Shown here: piece after piece, positions 9,223-18,692 of the stretch
How positions within the stretch are numbered: the first letter of the stretch is position 1
Layout of the letters: each line of letters begins with the position of its first letter
IMG/VR virus record: IMGVR_UViG_3300031857_000823
Coordinates: 1 to 32,394 of that record
Direction: 5' to 3' (one strand)
DNA from: a virus
DNA: 32,394 bases
Made by a program: the position numbers and the translations under genes
Notes under the pieces: generated by a model
Databases searched by the model: none
The model's input: only the letters and a program-made list of their open reading frames with translations
What the model was told of the DNA's origin: nothing

Positions 9223-11652
9223 TTATGATGAACAACCAAAACAATCAAAATCAGAATCATTTGGTTTTGGTGGTAAGTTCATATATGAGTAATCCACTTT
9301 AACAGGTTCTGGTGTTGTTTTTGGTTTTTCCTTTTTACTGATGTCAACTGCCAAGTGTTTTGCACCAGTTGATATCGCTCTTGTTCTCACATAATAACAT
9401 AAAGTTTTTAAACCTTTTTCCCAAGCATGGAAATGTGATGATGTTATTTTTGATAAAGTCGGATTGGCCATATAGATATTCATTGATTGTGATTGATCAA
9501 TAAATGGTGCCCTATCAGTTGCCATATCAATAAGTTGTTTTTGTGAAATCTCCCAAATTGTTTTATATTTAGGAATTAAATGTTCAATTCGTTTCACTTT
9601 TTTAAGATAGTTTTTATCTTCCGGATCCAAATAGTTATTGAAATTAATATTCTGAATTGACCCTTCATTAATAATAATTTCATTTTTTAAGTCCTCACAC
9701 CAGATTCCAATTTTTTCAAAATCATTAATAAGATACTTATTTACAATTAAAATCTCACCCCCAACTACTCGTCTATTAAATAGAGCAGAATGTGCTGGTT
9801 CCGTCATCTCAAATGAACCGGTTACCTTAGCGGAACTTGCTACGGGCATTTGTGCCGTAAATAGGGAATTACAAATCCCATATTCTTTTACACTATCTTT
9901 TAGATTATTCCAATCCCACATACCAGATAAATTAGACTCATTTAACCCCCACATATCATATTGGAATATACCTTGTGACATTGGTGAATTATTAAAGTAA
10001 GTGTACGGTTCGTATTTTCCTTCTCTACACAATTGATTACTTTCATATATTGCAGCATAATAAATTGTTTCAAAAATATCTTTATTCAATTTTTTTGCTT
10101 CATCAGATGTAAAAATATAATCCATTAAATAAAATACGTCCGCCAAACCTTGCGTCCCAATAGCGATAGCTCTTTGTTCTAAACCACCTTTTCTCCCTTT
10201 TTCAGTTGAGTAATTATTAATGTTAATAACCTTATTTAAGGCTCTTACCACTTTTCTAACTTCAGTAAATAATGATTCAAAATTGAATTTTCCATTTTCA
10301 ACAAAGTTTTTCAGTACCATAGATGAAAGAGTACAGATGGCTGTAGTTGTCTCATCCGTAAATTGATAAATTTCGTTACAAAGATTACTTTGTTTTATTA
10401 CCCCAATATTTTGGTGATTAGTTTTTTTGTTAGCATTATCTTTTGAACATAAATAAGGTACCCCCGTCTCCACTTGTGATTCAATGATTTTAGTCCATAT
10501 GGTTTGAGCTGAAACCTTTTTACCGATACTTAACCTTACCGCTTCATTATAAACTTCTTCATATTCATCACCATAACAATTTTGTAGTGGTTTTAAACCG
10601 GCTTTAATTATATCATTTGGACAAAACAAATACCAGTCACTATTATTTTTTACGGCTCTCATAAAATTATCTGGAATCCAAATTGCGGTAAATAAGTCAC
10701 GAGCTCTTAACTCTTCTGCGCCTGTATTTTTTTTGATATCTAAAAGATCAATAATATCTCTATGCCAAGGTTCAATATAGATCGCAGCACTTCCAGGTCT
10801 CCTCCCTTGTTGGTTGAAGTATCTTAGTGATTCATTTACAATTTTTAAATACTTCAACAACCCACCGGCATAACCACCAGATGATGATATTCTACTTTCT
10901 TTACTTCTAATGTTTGACATTGAAAGCCCGATCCCAGCAGCATCAGATGAAAATGTTGAAATATCATTTAATGTGCCTAGTAAACCGTCTCTTGAATCTG
11001 AATTATTATAGTGTAACACACACGAAGCTAATTGAGGTACTTTCGTACCAGCATTAATCATAATAGGTGTTGCTTTTGAGATAAGTTGTGTGGATAGTGA
11101 TTTATAATACTCAGCAGCTTCACTAAATGAATCAGTAACCCATAGTGCGACCCGCATATACATATGTTGTGGACGCTCAATTACCTGACCATTAGGTCTT
11201 TTTAATAGATACATTTCTTGAAGTGACCTCCAAGCAAAATAATCAAAATTATAATCATTATCATGGTTGATTACCATATCAATTGTATCATCACCATACT
11301 CATCAATAATTTGAATTAATTTTTCATTAACCACACCATCTTGGTGTAATAACCTCATTGTTTTAGAAAAACTATCATCCGTTTCTTTATGGTAAGATGA
11401 AATTGCGACTGATGACGCTAATCTGGAATAATCATAATGACTACCAGTATAAGCTGCGGCAATTTCATAAATGAGTTTATCTAACTCCTTTGTTGTTATT
11501 TCACCTTCTGTTGGTACAGATGTGATAACCTTAATAAAAATCTCATCGGAGTTAACATTCAACCCTTTTGCTGCTCTTTTAACTCTGTTATAAATTTTTT
11601 GTGGATTAAATGATGCACTTTCCCCACCTCTTTTAATTATTTTTAATGGCAT
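9223..11652 (-). CDS. nrdA: Class Ia ribonucleoside-diphosphate reductase, large (alpha) subunit, eukaryote-like type
   Basis: 809 aa. It reduces ribonucleoside diphosphates to dNDPs with the NrdB radical subunit, supplying dNTPs for phage replication. An N-terminal ATP-cone is visible (residues 1 to about 95, LKIIKRGGESASFNPQKIYN). The catalytic set is complete: the Cys pair C211 (QLASCVLH) and C440 (AICTLSS), the N423-C425-E427 active-site motif (SNLCNE), the radical-transfer Tyr pair Y753-Y754 (LCYYVRTRA), and a C-terminal CxxC shuttle (C804, C807; DCFGCSS). Segments such as ERPQHMYMRVA and KKNTGAEELRARDLF follow the RRM1-like rather than the E. coli-like branch. It starts 10 nt after nrdB; the leader has no Shine-Dalgarno. 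It is the last gene of the block, followed by a terminator. Confidence 0.97.
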   Translation of the reverse strand: MPLKIIKRGGESASFNPQKIYNRVKRAAKGLNVNSDEIFIKVITSVPTEGEITTKELDKLIYEIAAAYTGSHYDYSRLASSVAISSYHKETDDSFSKTMRLLHQDGVVNEKLIQIIDEYGDDTIDMVINHDNDYNFDYFAWRSLQEMYLLKRPNGQVIERPQHMYMRVALWVTDSFSEAAEYYKSLSTQLISKATPIMINAGTKVPQLASCVLHYNNSDSRDGLLGTLNDISTFSSDAAGIGLSMSNIRSKESRISSSGGYAGGLLKYLKIVNESLRYFNQQGRRPGSAAIYIEPWHRDIIDLLDIKKNTGAEELRARDLFTAIWIPDNFMRAVKNNSDWYLFCPNDIIKAGLKPLQNCYGDEYEEVYNEAVRLSIGKKVSAQTIWTKIIESQVETGVPYLCSKDNANKKTNHQNIGVIKQSNLCNEIYQFTDETTTAICTLSSMVLKNFVENGKFNFESLFTEVRKVVRALNKVININNYSTEKGRKGGLEQRAIAIGTQGLADVFYLMDYIFTSDEAKKLNKDIFETIYYAAIYESNQLCREGKYEPYTYFNNSPMSQGIFQYDMWGLNESNLSGMWDWNNLKDSVKEYGICNSLFTAQMPVASSAKVTGSFEMTEPAHSALFNRRVVGGEILIVNKYLINDFEKIGIWCEDLKNEIIINEGSIQNINFNNYLDPEDKNYLKKVKRIEHLIPKYKTIWEISQKQLIDMATDRAPFIDQSQSMNIYMANPTLSKITSSHFHAWEKGLKTLCYYVRTRAISTGAKHLAVDISKKEKPKTTPEPVKVDYSYMNLPPKPNDSDFDCFGCSS

Positions 11653-11662
11653 ATCTATTATT

Positions 11663-12610
11663 TTAAAAATCGTCAGTAAACGTTATTGTTTCATTTAACT
11701 TGGCTTTTTGGTACTCAACCGTTCTTGATTCAAAAAAGTTACCTTTTGTTTCAACGGCAATTTGTTCCATAAATTTAAATGGTTGTTCAACATTGAACTC
11801 TTTACTACAACCCATTTTCATAAGTAACCCATCAACAACAAATTCCAAATATTGTTTCATTAAGTTTGAATTCATACCAATTAACGATACCGGTAATGAT
11901 TCGGTGATAAATTCCTTTTCTATTTCAAGTGCGGAAAGTAAAATCTCTCTAATCTTCTTTTCGGATGGTTTGTTTTCCAAATGATTATTTAACAAATGAA
12001 TTGCAAAATCACAATGAAGATTTTCATCTTTAAAAATTAAAGAGTTTGCATTACACAAACCTTGCATAATACCACGAGACTTTAACCAGAAGATTGAACA
12101 AAAGGAACCGGAGAAAAATATACCTTCAACGGCAGCAAAAGCAACTAATCTTTCAGCAAAAGATGCGTTCTCAATCCAATCAAGAGCCCACTTCGCTTTC
12201 TTTTGTACAGCAGGCAGTCTGTCAATAGCATTAAAACATTCGTCCTTTTCTTTTGGGTCATTAATGTATGTATCAATTAATAATGAATACATTAAAGAGT
12301 GAATATTTTCCATAGCCAACTGAAATCCATAAAAGAACTTAGCTTCTGGGTATTGTACTTCCCTATAAAAATTTTCCGCTAGGTTCTCATTTACAATACC
12401 ATCTGATGCGGCAAAAAATGATAGAACATTTTTAATGAAATATTGTTCATTTTCAGTCAAAGATTCCCAATCTCTGATATCGTTTGTCAAGTCTATCTCC
12501 TCTGCAGTCCAAAACGCCGCTTGATGTTGTTTGTAGTATTCCCAAATATCGTTGTATTGGATTGGGAAAATTACAAATCGTCCAGGATTTTCTGTTAATA
12601 TTTTTTCCAT
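11663..12610 (-). CDS. nrdB: Class Ia ribonucleoside-diphosphate reductase, small (beta) subunit, eukaryote-like type
   Basis: 315 aa; houses the diiron-tyrosyl radical that starts catalysis in NrdA. All six metal ligands are identifiable: D70 (AASDG), E101 and H104 (MENIHS), E162 (AAVEG), E196 and H199 (KDENLH). The radical Tyr is Y108 in [12 protein letters not shown]. The [13 protein letters not shown] motif is the eukaryotic R2 form. The C-terminus ITFTDDF resembles the FxxDxDF-type tail that docks on the large subunit. It lies 13 nt after the helicase gene and 10 nt before nrdA, in the order nrdB-nrdA. Confidence 0.97.
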   Translation of the reverse strand: MEKILTENPGRFVIFPIQYNDIWEYYKQHQAAFWTAEEIDLTNDIRDWESLTENEQYFIKNVLSFFAASDGIVNENLAENFYREVQYPEAKFFYGFQLAMENIHSLMYSLLIDTYINDPKEKDECFNAIDRLPAVQKKAKWALDWIENASFAERLVAFAAVEGIFFSGSFCSIFWLKSRGIMQGLCNANSLIFKDENLHCDFAIHLLNNHLENKPSEKKIREILLSALEIEKEFITESLPVSLIGMNSNLMKQYLEFVVDGLLMKMGCSKEFNVEQPFKFMEQIAVETKGNFFESRTVEYQKAKLNETITFTDDF

Positions 12611-12623
12611 AATAAATTTTAAT

Positions 12624-15074
12624 TTAATTGTTTTCTGATTGTTGTTCTTTTAACTTCTTTTTTTCCAACAGTTCTTTAATTCTGTTCCTATTCTTTTCTT
12701 CTTTTTGTTCTTCGTGACCTAGAAACGTCACACTTTGTTCTGTATCAATTTCCAACATTCCGTTGTCAAACTTACAATTTTCAAACACAATACCATCTTT
12801 ACCAATTCTGGATTTTGTGATTGCAATTGTCGCCAAATTCATTTCTTTTTGTTGTAATGATTTTGCAACCGTAATAATGACGTGGGCAACTTGTGCTTTC
12901 TTAATAGATCCACCCATTTGATCAGTTGTTACAACATCAGATGAGATTGAACTTCTTGAACCTTGGGTGGCCGTCCATCCCGCAATATCAAGTTCATGAC
13001 ACATTGATTCAAAACCTCTCATTACTGAACCCTCACTTTTCCATTCGTCGCCCAAGTTTTTATCCGGAACAACACAATCAATATAATCCAAAATAAGCAA
13101 ATCAATCTTTGTTCCTTCGGCCATCATTTTTCTTATCTGAGTTTTAATCTGATTCATTGTTACCGTATCTGATGGTAATTTTTTCATAATCAACTTATTC
13201 TTTCTTGTTGATTGGATGTGTTTAACTTTTGCCATAACTTCCTCTCTATTTTCAGAAAGTTCGTCCGGATGAATTCCAGTCCAAAGTGTCATATGTTTTC
13301 TTTGAATAATTTTTGCATTGTCCTCAAAGAAAATCTGAAGTACATTATACCCCAAATTAAAGGCGTGATTGGCAATTTTTGTGGTGAAGGTCGTGTTATG
13401 TGTTAAAACATAATCTCTGGTTACATACAAGCAATCTGGGTTTGATACTTTAATACAAACCGCTTCTTCATCGTGTGTGTGACTTATTGACTTAACATAC
13501 TTTTGTTCAACATATTTTGTTCTTTTATAATACCTACTAACTTTTCTCATTAGTTTAAATGGTACAACATCATTAGCAAAGGAAATTGTAACATTATAAG
13601 TTAGTTGACCTTGTTTTTTCTCACCATTGATTCTATAAGTTGGTATTTTTGTTTTAACTCTAACAGTACCACCTAAAGATAATACAAGTTCTCTAACATC
13701 CTCACTAAGTTGTTTTGATATGGTTGTAAATTGAACCAATCCTTTTTTAGCTACGTACCCATCAGTGTCCATCAAACCGCGAAGTATTTCAATTCTGTTG
13801 TCCAATGAATTATACAAATAATCTTTTGGTATGAATTTGTTGTTTGATTTCATTCCCTTCAAACCATATGTTTCCAATTTTTTGGCAACATCACTTTTCA
13901 ATCTAATTACCTTGATTGTTTTTTCATTGGTTTTGGTATATTCTGTAAAGGCGGTATGTTCTGACAAATGTGAAATATTTTCAAACAACTCATCATCTTT
14001 TGTTGAAATAATGGGGTTACTTTGATTTAAATAACCATCACCCAACAATAACCCCATAAGGTATGGATCAATAGTTACTTCTTTTTGTTCAAACTCAATT
14101 GGGGCAACCACTGGAAGTCTATAATTGTATCTACCTCTTTTTTTGATGTCATTTACCATATCCAAGGTTTTAACAACTTTGTATCCAAAATTAGGTGAAT
14201 AAGTGTTTTTTCCTTTAACTCTTACCTTTCTGGTTCTCATATTAAGTGTGTTTACACTCCACAAATGTTCAGCGTCACAATTGGAAAATGTCCCATCACT
14301 AAACTCAACTTTATAGATCGGTCTGATACCTTGGGGGTACACCCCCAATACATATTGTTCTTTACCATCGGAACCAATAACTTTATCACCCACTTTTAGA
14401 TCGCCCATTTTGGTCCAACCTTTTGGTGTTAAAACCGGTTCAGAAATTGGATTAGCTTTTCCCGTTCCGGTAGGGGCCAAAAATACCCCAATTTCACCCT
14501 TAGCCAAACCACCCTTTAAAAGGTTATCAATACCTGGAATTCCAAGTGGAATTGGGTGTCTAAAATCATCATCCAAAACCTCATCCAAGTTAAAAAATAC
14601 ATCCATTGTACCTTTGTCAACTTCACCAACTTGAAGGGCCCCTCTGACCATTTCTTCCAGTTTATCATAACTTTCAAAATCTCCCTTATCAATTATTGAT
14701 TGGGCTTTGGTCATAACTTTTTGAAGTTCTTGTTGTTTACAGAATTTAAGTGATTTTTCTTGAACAAAAATGGATCCTTCATCTGATACATTCTTTACTT
14801 GGTCCAAGGTGTCCAAAACACTTTTTTGGGCCATCGGTGAACTAATTTCAGATTTGGTTAATTGTTCCAGAGTGTCAAACGTTGGTGTATGTTCATACTT
14901 TGAATAATATTCCTTAATCATCTGACAAATGATTTTGAAATATTGGTTATCAAAATAATTTGGTTCAATAACTTCAATGATGGAATTGGAAAAATCCTTA
15001 TAAATTATAATGTTATTTAATAGTTGAATCTGAAAGGTGTTTCCTAAGTATCCGAAGTTTTTTTTGTCTGACAT
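12624..15074 (-). CDS. gp41: Replicative DNA helicase (DnaB/T4 gp41-like) interrupted by an intein
   Basis: 816 aa as translated; removing a 354-aa intein leaves 462 aa, close to T4 gp41 (475). A helical N-terminal domain (residues 1 to about 165) precedes a RecA-fold hexameric helicase core. Walker A is split: APTGTGK ends at K206 and continues after the intein as T561-TFTTK. A catalytic Glu follows in FFEDN (E584), Walker B is LLILDYID (D663), and a DnaB-type motif follows in [13 protein letters not shown]. The enzyme would unwind DNA 5'-3' ahead of the phage replisome. The C-terminus is a Lys/Glu-rich coil. The 36-nt leader carries an AT-rich element (CTATATTTATTTTTA) immediately after the previous stop. 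Confidence 0.95.
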   Translation of the reverse strand: MSDKKNFGYLGNTFQIQLLNNIIIYKDFSNSIIEVIEPNYFDNQYFKIICQMIKEYYSKYEHTPTFDTLEQLTKSEISSPMAQKSVLDTLDQVKNVSDEGSIFVQEKSLKFCKQQELQKVMTKAQSIIDKGDFESYDKLEEMVRGALQVGEVDKGTMDVFFNLDEVLDDDFRHPIPLGIPGIDNLLKGGLAKGEIGVFLAPTGTGKANPISEPVLTPKGWTKMGDLKVGDKVIGSDGKEQYVLGVYPQGIRPIYKVEFSDGTFSNCDAEHLWSVNTLNMRTRKVRVKGKNTYSPNFGYKVVKTLDMVNDIKKRGRYNYRLPVVAPIEFEQKEVTIDPYLMGLLLGDGYLNQSNPIISTKDDELFENISHLSEHTAFTEYTKTNEKTIKVIRLKSDVAKKLETYGLKGMKSNNKFIPKDYLYNSLDNRIEILRGLMDTDGYVAKKGLVQFTTISKQLSEDVRELVLSLGGTVRVKTKIPTYRINGEKKQGQLTYNVTISFANDVVPFKLMRKVSRYYKRTKYVEQKYVKSISHTHDEEAVCIKVSNPDCLYVTRDYVLTHNTTFTTKIANHAFNLGYNVLQIFFEDNAKIIQRKHMTLWTGIHPDELSENREEVMAKVKHIQSTRKNKLIMKKLPSDTVTMNQIKTQIRKMMAEGTKIDLLILDYIDCVVPDKNLGDEWKSEGSVMRGFESMCHELDIAGWTATQGSRSSISSDVVTTDQMGGSIKKAQVAHVIITVAKSLQQKEMNLATIAITKSRIGKDGIVFENCKFDNGMLEIDTEQSVTFLGHEEQKEEKNRNRIKELLEKKKLKEQQSENN
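13395..14456 (-). other. Class 3-like intein with LAGLIDADG endonuclease in the helicase Walker A
   Basis: 354 aa (residues 207-560 of the host protein) between Lys and Thr of the P-loop. It starts with Ala ([14 protein letters not shown]), not Cys or Ser, and ends VLTHN before Thr+1. The class 3 triplet is present: Trp at block B (AEHLW, W272), Cys at block F ([11 protein letters not shown]540), and Thr before the His-Asn end (LTHN). In class 3 inteins the block F Cys replaces residue 1 as first nucleophile. Two LAGLIDADG motifs with acidic residues kept, [11 protein letters not shown] (about 340-350) and [11 protein letters not shown] (about 430-440), suggest a potentially active homing endonuclease. 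Confidence 0.92.
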
Positions 15075-15110
15075 ATTGATTAATTTCTAGGTTTGTAAAA
15101 ATAAATATAG

Positions 15111-15563
15111 TTAAGCAAACGAATAATTTAGATATTCATAAGATAAATTTTTACCTGAAAAAATGTCAGTTAGGTCTTTTAGAATGTTTTTTATGTCTGG
15201 TCGTACATCTAGGGTATATCTGACCTTCGGAGGGTATACTTTTGCATCAATGGTTCTATGACAAATTGTCTGATTTCCCACCTTTAAAATAACGTTAAAT
15301 ACTTCCGGTCCGTCCGTATTTGATGTGTTTAATACACTTGGATCTTCTTCAATTTGGTATTTGTTATCCAACATATAAACCAAACACTTTTTTCTCAATT
15401 TTGTTTTAAGTTGTTCTGACAAATCTTTAATGTATTCATAAAGTTCAACGGAGTTTTGTGCGTTCTCGTTGAAGTTTTTAACATTAAAGAAACGTTGTAC
15501 AACAAAATTGTTGTTTAGTGTAATTAGAAATTCAACCTTCGTGAAATCATACTGCTCTTTCAT
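15111..15563 (-). CDS. Hypothetical protein, 150 aa
   Basis: An ATG gene 4 nt after... in transcription order directly following the exonuclease gene and preceding the helicase by 36 nt, so it is part of the replication operon. The N-terminal half is mixed alpha/beta (EFLITLNNNFVVQRFFNVKN, then a Lys-rich helix around QLKTKLRKK); the second half is beta-rich with KVYPPKVRYTLDVRPDI. It has two cysteines, no membrane segment and no recognised motif. A replication accessory role is only guilt by association. It has no evident similarity to the T4 helicase loader gp59. Confidence 0.85.
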   Translation of the reverse strand: MKEQYDFTKVEFLITLNNNFVVQRFFNVKNFNENAQNSVELYEYIKDLSEQLKTKLRKKCLVYMLDNKYQIEEDPSVLNTSNTDGPEVFNVILKVGNQTICHRTIDAKVYPPKVRYTLDVRPDIKNILKDLTDIFSGKNLSYEYLNYSFA

Positions 15564-15567
15564 AATC

Positions 15568-16575
15568 TTACTTTTTTGTTTTAAATTTTGTTTTTTCTTT
15601 TCTTGTTAGTTTTAAAAATGGTTTTAAAAAATAAACCCACTGATCATCTCCCTTGGGTAGATATTTAAATAATCCGTCCTCCATCATCATCCGAATTAAG
15701 TTTTTATACCCTCTTCCGTCAGGATCCAATGACTCAGAATAATATAATTTAACCAATTCCTTTCCTTCTTCACTTATTAGTGGTTCGGACAAATCCACTA
15801 TCTTTTTGTTTACTTCAAAAAACTCATCACCAAATATCCCCTCCTTTGTTCGCCCAGTTAAAAGGTTCTTTAATGTGGTGTTGTCCTTTTGTTCTTTCAG
15901 TAAATCCTCACCTCTTTTTAAAATATCGGAAAAACTTATTTCTTTTTCAAGTATCTCAGGAAATAACTTTACAAAAGTTTTTTCTCCAAGATAATAAATC
16001 CCATTAATATTGTCGGATTTGTCACCAGAAATAATTTTAAAAGTTTTTACATTGTAGTGTGGAATCTCAATGGAGTTCATTTTGATTGTATCCCCCTTTT
16101 TATAATACTTCTTGGTGTTTGGTGAGTAAATGGTCACATCTTCCGAAATAAGTTGTGTAAGGTCTCTATCCGCACTGAAAATCGTTTTTGATTCATCCTT
16201 TGCAATTTTACAATAATAGGCAATTAAATCATCGGCTTCCGAATTTTCAAACTCAACTTGTCTAACGAACATTTCTTCCAAATATTGTTTAACTCGTTGT
16301 TTTTGTTTGTTGTAAGATAACTCCAGATTTTCATCCTCAGATCTTTTTCTATTTAACTTATAGTTCGGATATACCATTCGTCTTTGTGATGAACTTGTTT
16401 CACCATCCCAAAACACAACGGTTTTGTTGAAGTTATCTTCATCAATGAACCTACGTAAGGTATTTAAAAAGTGCCAAATACCACCAACGTGTTCAACACC
16501 ATTGAAATATCCTTTAACACCATAAAAACCAATCGTTAAAAGGTTGTCACCGTCAACCAATAAGGTTTTAGTCAT
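15568..16575 (-). CDS. rnh: 5'-3' exonuclease / T4 RNase H-like (FEN family)
   Basis: 335 aa (T4 Rnh 305). A metal-dependent flap/5'-3' nuclease that removes RNA primers from lagging-strand fragments. The acidic active-site positions are visible: D8 and D10 (LLVDGDN), D57 (VVFWDG), E113, D115 and D116 (EADDLI), D136 and D138 (SADRDLTQL), and the helix-hairpin-type motif with D185 and D188 (IISGDKSDNINGI). The basic stretch RRMVYPNYKLNRKR is the family's DNA-binding arch. A T4 Rnh-like C-terminal module (GLFKYLP to the Lys-rich end) is present. The start overlaps the methyltransferase stop by 8 nt (ATGACTAA). Confidence 0.93.
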   Translation of the reverse strand: MTKTLLVDGDNLLTIGFYGVKGYFNGVEHVGGIWHFLNTLRRFIDEDNFNKTVVFWDGETSSSQRRMVYPNYKLNRKRSEDENLELSYNKQKQRVKQYLEEMFVRQVEFENSEADDLIAYYCKIAKDESKTIFSADRDLTQLISEDVTIYSPNTKKYYKKGDTIKMNSIEIPHYNVKTFKIISGDKSDNINGIYYLGEKTFVKLFPEILEKEISFSDILKRGEDLLKEQKDNTTLKNLLTGRTKEGIFGDEFFEVNKKIVDLSEPLISEEGKELVKLYYSESLDPDGRGYKNLIRMMMEDGLFKYLPKGDDQWVYFLKPFLKLTRKEKTKFKTKK

Positions 16576-18649
16576 TGATTATTTCATTAAGGGGGTTTGA
16601 CAATACTGGTTTGTTTTTTGAAATATAATCTGAGAAGAACTCAGAAAAAATAGCTTCCATTACCGGGACACAAATTGAGTTTCCGGCCAAAGATACGTGG
16701 GCGGTGTTTGATAACGATGTTGATAGTAACAAATCAATGTCTTCTTCTTTAACACCCATAAACCGATAACCTTCCCTTGCGGTGATTGTTCTTACACGAC
16801 CGTCTTCTGTCATAATTTGGGGTGAACCACTTGTCGTTAAAGTTGGGGAACATCCGTCAACCGAATAAATCCTTCTGGCTTGATCATAACTTATGTCATC
16901 CCTTCTTGCGATTAATCTACAAATGGTATCTTTTTTTGGTTGATGAGGTGTGTAATTACAATCAACAATTAAGTCGGGATTAAAATTTTCATCAATAAAT
17001 GAACGCATCGGAACTCTCGGTTTTTTGTGATTGTTTACATTTTCCATTTTTTGTTTGACCTCGTCTGAGTCTCCGTGTAATACTGAAATCATAAAAACAC
17101 GTTCTCTATTTTGGGGACAACCAAAATCAGCTCCGTTTAAAAGTTTCCAATAAGATGTGTAACCTAGACCTCGTAAGTAATAGATGTGTTTTTGAAAGTT
17201 ATCAATGTGATTTTTGGAAACAAGGTTTTTGACATTTTCCATAAGTAGATACTTCGGTCTGTTAGTTGAAAGGATTCTCTCAACATCAAACAATAATCCA
17301 CTTCTTGTCCCTTCTTTTATCCCTTGTTGATTTCCAGAAATTGAAATATCTTGACAATTATGGGCAATACAACCATTAGCGGTAAAAGAGTGATCCTCTT
17401 CAACTTCAATATCATAAACAAAATCACTAGTCAATGTATTTTCAACATCTATCACTTTAGACCAAACATATCCGTTATCATAAAATATTTTATTTCTTTT
17501 TATTTCCCCTATTTTGAATCTTATTTCGTATGATGGTCTTTGATTAACGACTCTATTTTCAATGATACAAGTTGGGGGTCTTTCTGATCTATAAATGGAA
17601 TATGGTACCCGATACACTTTACTAACGCATTGTGCAATACCATAAATTAACTCCCTACTAGTACTTGAAATACTATTAGTATTGTCTTTTTTAACGTTCC
17701 CATCAGCAGAAAAATATCCCTCAATAAAAGACTCCAATAAATTCGTAGGTAAATCTAAAACAGTATTATTTAGATGTTTACCGTGTGCGTATTTTCCAAA
17801 CTGAGACACAAATAAACCTATTTCTTTTTTTGGTAAATGTATCTTATATGTTGACCCATCTCTAACAACTGTTGCGTTAAATTGTAATTTTTCTAATCTT
17901 TCACTAATTTCTTTAAGTTCTTTGTCATTTCTGTTTGTACAACAAATTATTATACCTCCTTGGTGTCTTAACCAACCATCACCAATGTATCTTCCAATTA
18001 CCCACCAAAAATCTTTATTATCCATATAACTAGATAATTCATTTTTGTGTCTTGTTTTTCTACCATCTTTCCACTTAAAACTAATACCATCCCATTTAGG
18101 AATAATACTATTTTGATTAATAGCAACCCCAAGATAGTCATTACTTGTTAAATCTTTACACTCTTTCCAGTGTGGTTCTGTTATATTATTTTTATCACCG
18201 TCTATCTTAGTTCTAACATAAAATCTATGATTTTCAGTTGTTTTTAACTCATTAAATATAGGTGATTTTATTTTCCATATTTCTTTTTTTCCTTGTTCAA
18301 ATTTATTTGTAACTTTTTTGTATGTGTTAGTATGTGTTAAAACTAAATCATTAATTTCAACATCTATAATATTTTTGTGTCCAGTACTAGTTAAAACAAG
18401 TGTATCCTTAGTAAAACATGGGAAGGAGTATGTTAATAAATCACATTCTGGGAATTTTGTTTCATCAATTTTTTTAATATCACCCAAATTACCATTTGTC
18501 GTTTTATGTAAAACGTCATAACATTCATTGGCTGGTCTGAAATTATCACAATTAGAAACAACTTCATAATTAACACCTAAATATTTAAGTGCTAGCTCCT
18601 GTGTTCCGTAACCGGAAAATAATGATATTACTTTTAACTTTTTGTCCAT
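16568..18649 (-). CDS. DNA (cytosine-5) methyltransferase interrupted by an intein
   Basis: 693 aa as translated, 339 aa after intein removal, which is normal for a small C5 methyltransferase. Motifs in order: I (ISLFSGYGTQELAL, SAM binding, residues about 8-21); IV (YSFP, then CQDIS after the intein, catalytic Cys C432); VI (LLMENVKNL); VIII (CPQNRERVF); a target-recognition region; IX (RRIYSVDGCSPTLTTSG); X (AGNSICVPVMEAIF). It transfers a methyl group from SAM to cytosine C5 in a specific site, probably to shield phage DNA from host restriction or to regulate it. No partner restriction enzyme is present in the window. Its AT-rich leader carries a 15-bp element repeated upstream of the neighbouring small gene. 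Confidence 0.95.
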   Translation of the reverse strand: MDKKLKVISLFSGYGTQELALKYLGVNYEVVSNCDNFRPANECYDVLHKTTNGNLGDIKKIDETKFPECDLLTYSFPCFTKDTLVLTSTGHKNIIDVEINDLVLTHTNTYKKVTNKFEQGKKEIWKIKSPIFNELKTTENHRFYVRTKIDGDKNNITEPHWKECKDLTSNDYLGVAINQNSIIPKWDGISFKWKDGRKTRHKNELSSYMDNKDFWWVIGRYIGDGWLRHQGGIIICCTNRNDKELKEISERLEKLQFNATVVRDGSTYKIHLPKKEIGLFVSQFGKYAHGKHLNNTVLDLPTNLLESFIEGYFSADGNVKKDNTNSISSTSRELIYGIAQCVSKVYRVPYSIYRSERPPTCIIENRVVNQRPSYEIRFKIGEIKRNKIFYDNGYVWSKVIDVENTLTSDFVYDIEVEEDHSFTANGCIAHNCQDISISGNQQGIKEGTRSGLLFDVERILSTNRPKYLLMENVKNLVSKNHIDNFQKHIYYLRGLGYTSYWKLLNGADFGCPQNRERVFMISVLHGDSDEVKQKMENVNNHKKPRVPMRSFIDENFNPDLIVDCNYTPHQPKKDTICRLIARRDDISYDQARRIYSVDGCSPTLTTSGSPQIMTEDGRVRTITAREGYRFMGVKEEDIDLLLSTSLSNTAHVSLAGNSICVPVMEAIFSEFFSDYISKNKPVLSNPLNEIIND
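17357..18418 (-). other. Class 1 intein with LAGLIDADG endonuclease in the methyltransferase catalytic motif
   Basis: 354 aa (residues 78-431 of the host protein). It begins with Cys (CFTKDTLVLTSTGHKNIIDV), has the block B TxxH motif (TTENHRFYV), block F (FVYDIEVEEDHSF) and ends IAHN before Cys+1, so all canonical splicing residues are present. LAGLIDADG-type motifs are WVIGRYIGDGWL (about 216-227) and FIEGYFSADGNV (about 306-317), both with the acidic residue kept. Insertion is exactly between Pro and Cys of the PCQ motif, so the +1 residue is the methyltransferase nucleophile. Confidence 0.95.
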
Positions 18650-18661
18650 TTGTTTTTTTTT

Positions 18662-18676
18662 ATAATAAAAATATAG
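18662..18676 (-). repeat. 15-bp direct repeat, copy 1 (methyltransferase leader)
   Basis: Minus-strand CTATATTTTTATTAT, identical to the copy at 18873-18887. It lies about 13 nt before the methyltransferase ATG. It overlaps TATATTTT, with TTG (18694-18696) 18 nt upstream, so it may be a Bacteroidota-type -7 element, or an operator for the small gene between the copies. AT-richness makes chance similarity possible. Confidence 0.5.
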
Positions 18677-18692
18677 TATTTTTTTGTATCAA

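Noticed and set aside
16568-18649. Methyltransferase disrupted by an insertion (pseudogene)
   Set aside because: The reading frame is intact through the insert, and the insert has complete intein splice junctions, so a functional spliced enzyme is expected.
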